From positions 1 through 64,000 of the forward strand of contig NZ_JADGMV010000002.1 of assembly GCF_015234355.1 (NCBI RefSeq): a stretch of DNA of 64,000 nucleotides. Direction: 5' to 3'. This document shows, piece by piece, positions 51,399 to 59,240 of the stretch. Source of the stretch: Psychrobacter sp. NG25. GTDB taxonomy: Bacteria > Pseudomonadota > Gammaproteobacteria > Pseudomonadales > Moraxellaceae. The translations under genes were made by a program, and so were the position numbers. The first letter of the stretch is position 1; each line of letters begins with the position of its first letter. The notes under the pieces are model-generated. The model did no database searches and had not been told where the DNA came from. It saw nothing but the letters and a program-made list of their open reading frames with translations.

Positions 51399-53096
51399 CT
51401 AACTGGCCAGCTTAAAAAAGGTGGGTTCTGCTGCCACTTCATCGGTTATGATACCGAAGAAACTGAGTAAAGTGGGCGTAATGAAATCATGTGACACGGG
51501 CTGATCAGTTATACGAGCAAGACTATGGTTATCAATGCTGTTACTAGTAGGCGACCAGATGATGACTGGTACCTGCTTTTGGGTATCGGGTGCAATACTA
51601 TAGGGTAGGCCATGCAAATAAATATTGTTTTCTCCTAAGCTCTCTCCATGATCACTGATATATACCATCACCACATCATAGTCTTGCTCATAATTTTTTA
51701 GCGTATCAATAACGTTATCTAAGAAGTAATCGGTATAACGAATGGCATTATCGTAACCATTGATAACAGATTGGTCATCGCACTTGGCTAGCTCATTGGT
51801 CATGCAGACAGGGTTAAACTCTTCAAACTCGCTAGGGTAACGCTGGTAATAAGCAGGACCATGATTGCCCATTTGATGCAGTAAAATAAGCGTATCTTTA
51901 GGTGTTTCGCTTGACTTAACAAGTTTGTCAAAACCATCGAGCATACCAATATCCCGGCATTCAACATCGCAATTAGGGTTAGTCTCAGCCGTTTTATAGT
52001 CTTCAAACGTGACGCGATTGGCCACACCTTTAGAGCTAGAGTTGTTGTCTCGCCAAATGACGTTGATACCTTGTTTATGTAGCGTGTCCAGTACGTTTTC
52101 ATTATAGTTTGCATTCTTAGAATCATAGTTTTCTCTATTAGCATAACTAAACATACAAGGTACTGAGTAAGCGGTAGATGTCCCGCAAGAGGTGGCTTTT
52201 TTGAAACTATAAATGTCTGGCTGGCTAGCAAGTAATGGCATGGTATCGCGCTGATAACCATTGAGACTAATATGATCGGCACGGGCGGTTTCACCGACGA
52301 CAAAGACCATCAGCTTAGGTTTTGCAGCATTAGTGCCCGTCGCAGTGACAGGTGCTAGGCGCTTGGCATCCGTCGCATGCAGTATCAACGTGTCAGGCCG
52401 ACGTAGTTCATCAACGTAATCAGTGCCCAGTTTGATAACAGAATAGACAGGAGTGATGGGGTTGGCGTAACTACGGATTATTTTGTGTTGACGAAAAAAA
52501 ATGGCATATTGATCGCCCAAGGGCAAAAGGCATGCGCCTATAAACGCAAGTGACAGTATCAAAGTCATAATGCGTTGTAAGACAGCACGACGTAAAGGGC
52601 TGCGTTTTATAGGCGTTTTGGCAATAATAAAAGCGGGTATGATGCCCAATAAAATAAGACGAATAAAAAAGCTTGGTGCCATCAGTCCTGCTACTTCGGC
52701 TTGGTCCGTCTCCATACTATTGATCAGCATATTGGTGTCAAATATCGTACCGTAAGCATCCGTAAAGTACCCGCATATTGCAGCTATCAATACCATCGCA
52801 ATCAGAAATATCTTTGCAATTGGACGATAGCATAGCAACTGAAATAGTAGCCACATGAGTCCGAATAACAGACCTGCGAGGGATGTTATAAAAGCAATAT
52901 GCGTTCGAAAAGGATAAATATTCAGCACTTGCTCAAAAAAGCCAATATTCGCCGTGGCGACTAAGTAGAGCGCAACGATTATAATCAAATAATGGAGATT
53001 AATCTCGCGATTAGACACTTTGCTTATTCTGCTTATATCGCTATTTTTAGTATAAGTTTTAGTGTCATTAGTGCTAATTAATTGAGGTGTTGACAT
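51399..53096 (-). CDS. eptA: lipid A phosphoethanolamine transferase (EptA/PmrC/MCR family)
   Basis: Transfers phosphoethanolamine from phosphatidylethanolamine to lipid A, lowering the negative charge and polymyxin binding. From ATG 53096 (GAGAAG upstream) it has 565 residues: five N-terminal helices, then a periplasmic sulfatase-like domain with metal Glu in VGETARADHISLNGY, nucleophile Thr in SCGTSTAYSVPCMFSY (identical block to MCR-type enzymes), HQMGNHGPAYYQRYP and SDHGESLGENNIYLHG for the zinc site. It heads the eptA-pmrA-pmrB unit. No insertion sequence or plasmid signature is nearby, so this is a resident gene. Confidence 0.92.
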   Translation of the reverse strand: MSTPQLISTNDTKTYTKNSDISRISKVSNREINLHYLIIIVALYLVATANIGFFEQVLNIYPFRTHIAFITSLAGLLFGLMWLLFQLLCYRPIAKIFLIAMVLIAAICGYFTDAYGTIFDTNMLINSMETDQAEVAGLMAPSFFIRLILLGIIPAFIIAKTPIKRSPLRRAVLQRIMTLILSLAFIGACLLPLGDQYAIFFRQHKIIRSYANPITPVYSVIKLGTDYVDELRRPDTLILHATDAKRLAPVTATGTNAAKPKLMVFVVGETARADHISLNGYQRDTMPLLASQPDIYSFKKATSCGTSTAYSVPCMFSYANRENYDSKNANYNENVLDTLHKQGINVIWRDNNSSSKGVANRVTFEDYKTAETNPNCDVECRDIGMLDGFDKLVKSSETPKDTLILLHQMGNHGPAYYQRYPSEFEEFNPVCMTNELAKCDDQSVINGYDNAIRYTDYFLDNVIDTLKNYEQDYDVVMVYISDHGESLGENNIYLHGLPYSIAPDTQKQVPVIIWSPTSNSIDNHSLARITDQPVSHDFITPTLLSFFGIITDEVAAEPTFFKLAS

Positions 53097-53136
53097 AATC
53101 TGGCTTCTCAACAGCGTTATAGGGAATATGTTCCTC

Positions 53137-53170
53137 ACCATAACAAGGGGCCTGTTAAGAAGACGTTAAG
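53137..53170 (-). promoter_or_regulatory. PmrA-box-like direct repeat and -10 of eptA
   Basis: On the minus strand CTTAAC-GTCTT-CTTAAC (53170-53154) with 11-base period, then TATGGT (53142-53137) 11 bases downstream. Together with GGGGCC between them this matches the dgkA promoter nearly base for base, indicating one shared activator. Confidence 0.65.
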
Positions 53171-53262
53171 GTAGCTGGGTTAAAGAATCGTTCAATCGGA
53201 TACTATGATTGATTAAGCTGTCGATCAAAGTTGCTCTTAAGAAATCGTTGACTCTTGATAGT

Positions 53263-53284
53263 ATATCGAGATATCATGTTATAT
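53263..53284. promoter_or_regulatory. ArsR-type operator 1
   Basis: ATATCGAGATATCATGTTATAT overlaps the start codon region of the ArsR-like gene. The left part ATATCGAGATAT is repeated exactly in the spacer before the oxidoreductase gene (53632). Position suggests autorepression. Confidence 0.5.
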
Positions 53285-53591
53285 GAATATAGAAAACGTA
53301 ATCTCCGCTCTTAATAACCCCATGCGCCGTCAAATCCTTGAATGGTTAAAAGACAGGTCAAACTTTCCAGCCTCATTACCAGAGCACGCGGATTTGGATG
53401 GTGTGTGTGTGGCATATATCCAAGAAAAAGCAGGATTGTCGCAATCAACCATCTCGAATTACATGGGGGTGTTAAAAAAGTCAGGACTGGTCATTGCTGA
53501 ACGTCATGGGCAATGGACGTTTTATCAACGCGATGAGGCTAATATTAAAGCTTTTCTCAACGAGGTTGAGAAAGAACTACTAAAGCTTTGA
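53283..53591 (+). CDS. ArsR-family HTH regulator
   Basis: A 102-residue winged-helix protein: ALNNPMRRQILEWLKD, then VCVAYIQEKAGLSQSTISNYMGVLKKSGLVIAERHGQWTFYQRDE. It lacks the CxC metal motif of metal-sensing ArsR members, so it may sense a small molecule or redox state. It precedes an Old Yellow Enzyme gene by 77 bases on the same strand; matching AT-rich operators lie before both genes. Confidence 0.85.
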   Translation: MNIENVISALNNPMRRQILEWLKDRSNFPASLPEHADLDGVCVAYIQEKAGLSQSTISNYMGVLKKSGLVIAERHGQWTFYQRDEANIKAFLNEVEKELLKL

Positions 53592-53631
53592 TACACTGTC
53601 TTCTCAATCTAAGATGGATTTTTAAAAGATA

Positions 53632-53651
53632 ATATCGAGATATTTCGATAT
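53632..53651. promoter_or_regulatory. ArsR-type operator 2
   Basis: ATATCGA (53632-53638) and TCGATAT (53645-53651) form a 7-bp inverted repeat with a 6-base spacer. It sits 17 bases upstream of the oxidoreductase start and shares ATATCGAGATAT with operator 1. Confidence 0.55.
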
Positions 53652-53668
53652 AACGATGGAGCGTCCCA

Positions 53669-54895
53669 ATGAAACAAACAACAACCAAAATTAAGCCAAC
53701 CAACCTAGCAGAAACATTAGGTAAGCCGCTTGAACTGCCCTGCGGGGTAGTGCTCAAAAATCGAATGGCAAAGGCAGCAATGTCAGACTCGCTAGGTGAT
53801 GGGTGTGGTAATGCAACGGATGCTCAGTCACGTCTTTATGAGCGCTGGGCGCAAGGCGGCGTTGCATTGTCATTGATTGGCGAAGTACAAGGTACGCCTC
53901 ATTATCCTGAAAAGCCTGGTAATTTAGTATTAAACCCAAATTCAGATATTGAGGCATTACAGGATTTGGTACGTCGCGGATCTATCAATGGTGCACATCT
54001 TTGGCCGCAGCTTGGACACGCTGGTGCATTGTCATATTTGCCTATTAGTAAACCCAAAGGCCCTTCTGCATTAGATCTGGCAGAATTACAATGCGAAGGG
54101 ATGAGCATAGCAGACATCAAAGCATTACCCATTATGTATGCAAATGCTGCGCTTATTGCCAAAGAAGCAGGGTTCAGTGGCGTTCAAATACATGCAGGGC
54201 ACGGTTTTCTGCTAAGTCAGTTTTTATCTCCGTTGTTCAATCGACGCACTGATGGATACGGCGGCTCTGTAGAAGGAAGATTCCGTGTCGTGCATGAGGT
54301 GATAGAAGCCGTTAGAGAGGCAGTGGGCGATGCATTCCCCATTGGTATTAAGATAAACTCAACCGATCAATTAGAAGGCGGCCTAACAGAGGCAGATGCT
54401 ATGGAGATGATTGGTATCATCGATCAGACTTCTATCGATCTGATTGATATTAGCGGTGGTACTTATTTTCCAGGAGCGTCTGCAAGCTCAGACAGCAGCT
54501 CTGGTAATGGCCCTTACTTTATTGAGTTTGCTCAGCGTGCCAAGCAGATAACTAGTATTCCTATTATGGCAACGGGCGGTTTTAAGACGCGCCAGCAAGC
54601 CGTGGACGCTATTGCGAATGGTGCAGTCGATATGGTAAGCGTAGGCCGTGCGATGGCATTAAACCCCAGTCTTGCCAATGACTGGTTAAGTATGGAAGGT
54701 GGTGATGCAACATTCCCAAGATTCGCTACCAATCCTCCGGGCGGTGTGACGGCTTGGTATTCAATGCGGCTGACGGCACTTGCAGAAAACAAAGAAGATA
54801 TGTTCGATTTAGATCTAGAATCTGCTATGAGTATTTATGATGCAAGAGATGAGGCTCGTTGTGATGATTGGCGTCAGACTTTCGGTCGTATCTAA
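53669..54895 (+). CDS. NADH:flavin oxidoreductase, Old Yellow Enzyme family
   Basis: A 408-residue FMN enzyme, cytoplasmic, reducing activated C=C bonds or related electrophiles. Family features: LKNRMAKAAMSD near the start, HLWPQLGHAG, the active pair in IHAGHGFLLSQFLSPLFNRRTDGYGGS, IKINS, and the phosphate-binding ATGGFKTRQQA followed by DMVSVGRAMALNP. GGAG lies nine bases before the ATG. Likely controlled by the ArsR protein upstream. Substrate unknown; similar ArsR-OYE pairs respond to electrophiles. Confidence 0.88.
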   Translation: MKQTTTKIKPTNLAETLGKPLELPCGVVLKNRMAKAAMSDSLGDGCGNATDAQSRLYERWAQGGVALSLIGEVQGTPHYPEKPGNLVLNPNSDIEALQDLVRRGSINGAHLWPQLGHAGALSYLPISKPKGPSALDLAELQCEGMSIADIKALPIMYANAALIAKEAGFSGVQIHAGHGFLLSQFLSPLFNRRTDGYGGSVEGRFRVVHEVIEAVREAVGDAFPIGIKINSTDQLEGGLTEADAMEMIGIIDQTSIDLIDISGGTYFPGASASSDSSSGNGPYFIEFAQRAKQITSIPIMATGGFKTRQQAVDAIANGAVDMVSVGRAMALNPSLANDWLSMEGGDATFPRFATNPPGGVTAWYSMRLTALAENKEDMFDLDLESAMSIYDARDEARCDDWRQTFGRI

Positions 54896-54914
54896 TACAA
54901 AACACCTTAATTTT

Positions 54915-54939
54915 AGGCTCTCTTATTTAGAGTAAGCCT
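54915..54939. terminator. hairpin between convergent OYE and LysR genes
   Basis: AGGCTCTCT (54915-54923) pairs with AGAGTAAGCCT (54929-54939) with a small bulge. It is 20 bases after the oxidoreductase stop and close to the convergent LysR stop. T content after it is modest. Confidence 0.5.
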
Positions 54940-54946
54940 TATTACT

Positions 54947-55837
54947 TTACAGCCAGTAGTTCTCTTGAACATACGCAACACAGAGATCATAAAAAGCTTG
55001 AGCGGGCGGAGAGATGGATTTATTAGCGAGTTTAAAAATTCCGATCTGTCGGTTCAAGGATGGATCAACTAAATCTATCCAAACCAAATCGGGTTCATTA
55101 GCAGGGAAAGCAAGCTTGGGCAGGGTAGTGATACCAAGATCATTACGCAATAAAGAAAATAGCGAGGTGATATTTTCTACCGTATATCGAGCTCTGCGGT
55201 TTAGCCCTGCCGCAGGTGTATTTTCCAGTAATCTACAAGTACCGTTATAAATAAATGGCTGCGACATAAGCTGCTGCCATGTTAGCCCTTGTGCCTGACT
55301 TAACTCGTTGTTCAGCTCATTGCTTTTAAGGCAGACTACTCCAATCGGGTCTGATATGAGTAGGGTGAAATCTATATTCGTTTGATCAATACTGGTGCAA
55401 TTGCCCAATGCCAAATCTATCTCACCGGCCAACAATCGATTGGCCACACCAACAGAATTATCATCTATCAGTACAATCTCTATATCAGGATATTTCTTTG
55501 AGTATTCGACTAACACGCTAGGCAATAATTTGGTCACTAGCGACGGCACGCTTGCAATCTTGATTTTACCTTTATCACCAGATGCGGATGCTTTTAAGTC
55601 ATCTTCTAGCGCTTGATAAAGGGTTAGGAATTGCTCAATTTTTGGTAAGCAGGTTTCACCGAAAGGCGTCAGTATCGCTTTGTTTCCTGTTTCAAACAAA
55701 CGCTGTCCCAAGGTTTTTTCTAATTCTTTTATCGAGGCTGACAAAGCAGCTTGCGAACGGTTGGCGCGATCTGCCGCCGCACGAAACCCTCCTTCCTCTA
55801 CGACGAATAAAAAATGACGCAATTGCTGTAGCTTCAT
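54947..55837 (-). CDS. LysR-family transcriptional regulator
   Basis: A 296-residue regulator: HTH KLQQLRHFLFVVEEGG-x2-AAADRANRSQAALSASIKELE near the start, then an effector domain. The frame opens at 55906, but ATG 55837 with GGATGG upstream gives the normal N-terminus. It is divergent from the RidA-aldehyde dehydrogenase-dipeptidase-BCCT unit, with a perfect LysR-type palindrome at 55881-55897 between them, so it is the likely activator of that locus. The inducer is unknown. Confidence 0.88.
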   Translation of the reverse strand: MKLQQLRHFLFVVEEGGFRAAADRANRSQAALSASIKELEKTLGQRLFETGNKAILTPFGETCLPKIEQFLTLYQALEDDLKASASGDKGKIKIASVPSLVTKLLPSVLVEYSKKYPDIEIVLIDDNSVGVANRLLAGEIDLALGNCTSIDQTNIDFTLLISDPIGVVCLKSNELNNELSQAQGLTWQQLMSQPFIYNGTCRLLENTPAAGLNRRARYTVENITSLFSLLRNDLGITTLPKLAFPANEPDLVWIDLVDPSLNRQIGIFKLANKSISPPAQAFYDLCVAYVQENYWL

Positions 55838-55880
55838 ATTCAGACCATCCAAGACTATTCTTCCATAATTTATCTTAAAT

Positions 55881-55897
55881 GATAGATTAAATCTATC
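55881..55897. promoter_or_regulatory. LysR-type operator
   Basis: GATAGAT-TAA-ATCTATC is a perfect 17-bp palindrome containing the T-N11-A pattern. It is 44 bases upstream of the LysR start and 124 bases upstream of the RidA start. A related half (TTAGATTTATC) follows near 55917. Confidence 0.65.
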
Positions 55898-56020
55898 AAA
55901 ATGCAAATTTAATTAGTTAGATTTATCGTTCTTAATTGAGTAGGATAAGTCATATAGACATTAGCAGTGGTTAAATAAATCTCAGATCTGCTGCAACCAT
56001 TCATCAAAGGATATGACAAT

Positions 56021-56410
56021 ATGACGATTCACTCAAACAAACAGGCCATCAAAACCTCGCTTTATGCGTCTAAAGCGCCTTTGGAGTGGGCCATCACTAA
56101 TAATGGAACCTTATACACCGCTCAAATTCCTATCGATGAAAATGGTGACGTGGTTGCAGGTGGTATTGAAGCGCAAACACGCCAAACGCTAGACAACCTC
56201 AAGCACACACTAGAATGTGCCAATGTTGGCATGGATTCGGTACTACAGGTACTCATCTACGTAACCGATCGAGCATATCTAAAAACGGTCAATCAAGTGT
56301 ATGCCGAATACTTTGAAGCACCATATCCTAATCGTGCGGCACTGGTGATAGCAGGACTGGCACGAGAGGAGATGCTGGTTGAGCTGGTCGTATATGCCGC
56401 TGTGCCCTAA
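56021..56410 (+). CDS. RidA/YjgF-family enamine/imine deaminase
   Basis: A 129-residue trimer-forming protein that hydrolyses reactive 2-aminoacrylate-like enamines. Family pattern: YTAQIPIDENGDVVAGGIEAQTRQTLDNLKHTLECA, then PNRAALVI with the conserved Arg and a closing LVELVVYAAV with the Glu. It is the first gene of the cluster. Its presence suggests that an imine or enamine intermediate arises in the pathway. AGGATATGACAAT precedes the ATG. Confidence 0.87.
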   Translation: MTIHSNKQAIKTSLYASKAPLEWAITNNGTLYTAQIPIDENGDVVAGGIEAQTRQTLDNLKHTLECANVGMDSVLQVLIYVTDRAYLKTVNQVYAEYFEAPYPNRAALVIAGLAREEMLVELVVYAAVP

Positions 56411-56469
56411 ATTTTGAATGTACTCTAGTCAATAAATCAAATAGTTAATACGTTATCAAGGAAACTCTT

Positions 56470-57945
56470 ATGTCAGCCCAAACGACTCAAAAGATATTGC
56501 AGCAAGACCCAACCAAATCACTTTACATCAATGGTGAATGGCAGGCAGGCGTGGACACACTTGCCAATATTAATCCATCTGATATCACTGAAACTATCGG
56601 TGAGTTCGCACAAGCGAGTAGCGATCAAGTCAAAGATGCCATCGCAGCAGCGCGTCAAGCCCAGCCAAAATGGGAGGCGACTCCTTTAGAAAAGAAGCAG
56701 TCTATCCTACAAGCGATCGGCGATGAGATGATTGCTCGCTGTGATGAGTTAGGTACGCTGTTGTCTCTTGAAGAAGGTAAGCCATTCGCAGAGGGTCGCG
56801 GTGAGATTTATCGTGCAGGTCAGTTCTTTCATTACTATGCGGCGGAAGTATTGCGTCAAATGGGTGATACGGCTGATTCAGTGCGTCCAGGTGTCAAGGT
56901 CGAAGTCACCCGCGAAGCAGTCGGTGTGGTCGCGATTATCTCACCTTGGAACTTCCCAACGGCCACCGCTGTGTGGAAAATCGCCCCAGCGCTAGCGTTT
57001 GGTAACAGCGTCATTTGGAAGCCTGCCAATTTAACACCTGCCAGCGCAGTGGCATTGGCTGAAATTATCCACCGTCAAGGCCTGCCAGAAGGTACGTTTA
57101 ACTTGCTATTGGGTGGTGGTTCGTCAGTCGGTGATGCGCTCATCAATTCTACAGATATCGATGCGGTGAGCTTTACGGGTTCTGTCCCAACGGGTCGCAA
57201 AGTTGCGGCTGCTACTGCACCAAACTTTATTCGTTGTCAGCTTGAGATGGGCAGCAAAAACGCCTTGGTCATCGCTGATGATGCCGATTTGCAAGTTGCT
57301 ATTGATGCAGCGGTCGCTGGTGCGTTCGGCGGTTCAGGGCAGAAATGTACGGCTTCTTCACGTCTCATCGTGATGGACGGTATCCACGATGCGTTTATGG
57401 ATGGTGTGATTGCCAAAATGAAAACCTTAAAGGTTGGCCATGCGCTTGAAGACGGTATCTTTATGGGTCCTGTGGTTGATGATAAGCAGCTGGCATCCAA
57501 TATGGACTGGATCGAAAAAGCCAAGCAGGCTGGTGCCAATTTAGCATTTGGCGGTGAGCGGTTAGAGATGCCACATGACGGCTACTATATGTCGCCGACG
57601 TTATTTACCGAGACGGATAACAGCTGGGATATCAATCAAGAAGAAGTGTTTGCACCGCTGGCGTGTGTCTTACGTGTCAAAAATCTAGAAGAAGCGATTG
57701 CGATGACTAATGACACACGTTTTGGTCTGACGGGCGGTATCATCACCCAAAGCTTACGCAGCAGTGCGATGTTCAAGGAGCAAGTACAAGCTGGCTGTGT
57801 CATGGTCAATCTAGCAACTGCAGGTACTGATTATCACGTGCCGTTTGGTGGTCGTAAACAGTCAAGCTTTGGCCCGCGTGAGCAAGGTCAATATGCCAAA
57901 GAGTTTTATACCATCGTCAAGACCGCTTATCAAAAAGCGTATTAG
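56470..57945 (+). CDS. NAD(P)-dependent aldehyde dehydrogenase, succinate-semialdehyde type
   Basis: A 491-residue cytoplasmic enzyme oxidising an aldehyde to an acid. Catalytic Glu259 (QLEMGSKN) and Cys293 (SGQKCTASSR) are in place. The cofactor region has ISPWNFPTATAVWKIAPALAFGN and FTGSVPTGRK, and the C-terminal block is VPFGGRKQSSFGPREQG. Closest in pattern to succinate- or 2-oxoglutarate-semialdehyde dehydrogenases. It follows RidA by 59 bases. Substrate inferred as a semialdehyde from the cluster; not provable here. Confidence 0.9.
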   Translation: MSAQTTQKILQQDPTKSLYINGEWQAGVDTLANINPSDITETIGEFAQASSDQVKDAIAAARQAQPKWEATPLEKKQSILQAIGDEMIARCDELGTLLSLEEGKPFAEGRGEIYRAGQFFHYYAAEVLRQMGDTADSVRPGVKVEVTREAVGVVAIISPWNFPTATAVWKIAPALAFGNSVIWKPANLTPASAVALAEIIHRQGLPEGTFNLLLGGGSSVGDALINSTDIDAVSFTGSVPTGRKVAAATAPNFIRCQLEMGSKNALVIADDADLQVAIDAAVAGAFGGSGQKCTASSRLIVMDGIHDAFMDGVIAKMKTLKVGHALEDGIFMGPVVDDKQLASNMDWIEKAKQAGANLAFGGERLEMPHDGYYMSPTLFTETDNSWDINQEEVFAPLACVLRVKNLEEAIAMTNDTRFGLTGGIITQSLRSSAMFKEQVQAGCVMVNLATAGTDYHVPFGGRKQSSFGPREQGQYAKEFYTIVKTAYQKAY

Positions 57946-58052
57946 ACACCTTTTTGACAAGCATGCTAGCCGCTATCGAAGCGACACAGTGTAAAAAAGC
58001 ACTTAATAGCAAATGATAGCGGTCACTTATAAAAGTATTAAAAGGAATTGAT

Positions 58053-59042
58053 ATGTACCAAGATCATATCGTCATTGACGGATTACAGTATAGCCATTGG
58101 GATCGTGACTATTTTAAGATGCTTCAAGCCAGTGGTATCAATGCGGTACATGCCACCTTGGTCTATCACGAAGACGCTCGCCAAACCACGACCCGCTTTG
58201 CTGAATGGCATGCACGCTTTGAGCAAAACTCAGATCTTATCTTGCCTGTGTACTCAGTGGCTGATATTAAAACGGCAAAAGAGCAAGGCAAAGTTGGTAT
58301 CTTTTTTGGCGCGCAAAACTGCTCACCAATCGACGATGAAATTGGTTTGATTAGCGTGATGCGTCGTTTAGGCCTATTGATTATGCAGCTGACTTACAAC
58401 AACCAGAGCTTACTGGCGACGGGTTGTTATGAGCAGAATGACAGTGGCATCACCCGATTTGGTCAGCAAGCCATCGCTGAGATGAATCGTGTCGGTATGA
58501 TTATCGATATGTCACACAGCGCTGAACGTTCAACATTAGAAGCGATAGAACTATCATCGCGTCCGATATGTATCAGCCATGCCAATCCAACGACGGCTCA
58601 TGAGGCGCTGCGTAATAAATCGGATACGGTCATCAGTGCCTTGACTCAAGCAGGCGGGTTATTAGGGTTTAGTTTATACCCGTTTCATTTGCCAAATGGT
58701 AGTGCATGTACGCTTAATGACTTCTGCACCATGATTGCTAATTGCGCTGATAAATATGGCGTAGAGCATCTAGCGATTGGTAGTGATCTATGTCTCAATC
58801 AGCCACAAGCAGTGCTTGAGTGGATGCGTAATGGTCGCTGGTCAAAAGCGATGGATTATGGTGAAGGCGATGCCAATAATTCAGGTTGGCCAGATACCTT
58901 GCCATGGTTCGCTGGCAAAGACGGTATGGAAAACATCTATAACGGTCTGCTAAAACATGGTTTTAATGAAAGTGATGCTGGAAAAGTCATCGGTCAAAAC
59001 TGGTTTGGTTTTTTAGAGCAAGGCTTAAAACCTTTGGCTTAA
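58053..59042 (+). CDS. divergent M19 (renal-dipeptidase-like) protein
   Basis: A 329-residue TIM-barrel protein of the membrane-dipeptidase family, here without signal peptide. The usual N-terminal metal motif (DGHxD) is replaced by DGLQYSHWD and the bridging Glu segment reads FFGAQNCSP, while IIDMSH, CISHAN and IGSDL are kept. The same changes, with LTYN-x3-LLATGCYE and DSGITRFGQ, mark the subgroup found in Pseudomonas glycine-betaine/dimethylglycine catabolic loci. It probably acts on something other than dipeptides. AAGGAATTGAT precedes the ATG. Confidence 0.78.
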   Translation: MYQDHIVIDGLQYSHWDRDYFKMLQASGINAVHATLVYHEDARQTTTRFAEWHARFEQNSDLILPVYSVADIKTAKEQGKVGIFFGAQNCSPIDDEIGLISVMRRLGLLIMQLTYNNQSLLATGCYEQNDSGITRFGQQAIAEMNRVGMIIDMSHSAERSTLEAIELSSRPICISHANPTTAHEALRNKSDTVISALTQAGGLLGFSLYPFHLPNGSACTLNDFCTMIANCADKYGVEHLAIGSDLCLNQPQAVLEWMRNGRWSKAMDYGEGDANNSGWPDTLPWFAGKDGMENIYNGLLKHGFNESDAGKVIGQNWFGFLEQGLKPLA

Positions 59043-59240
59043 CCAACTATTTTGAAAACTAAGTGTAGTAAATGGGCGATCGACATTGCTATAAAGCGAC
59101 AGACGTTTTATAGCGCATAGCCATTTGAAGTAGGTAATTTTGAATTAGATCGTATGTATAGTGAGGTCGTCTGATTATACCCTCATTGCTACCACTCTGA
59201 TCTAAAACGCAACGTTAGCATTAGTATATGGAGCCACATC

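Noticed and set aside
51800-52303. 167-codon minus-strand ORF in another frame of eptA
   Set aside because: Fully overlaps the phosphoethanolamine transferase, whose catalytic motifs are intact; no ribosome site or family.
51399-53096. Acquired mcr-type mobile colistin resistance
   Set aside because: The active-site block matches MCR enzymes, but the gene is within a pmrC-A-B-type chromosomal unit with no mobile element flanks; resident eptA is the better reading.
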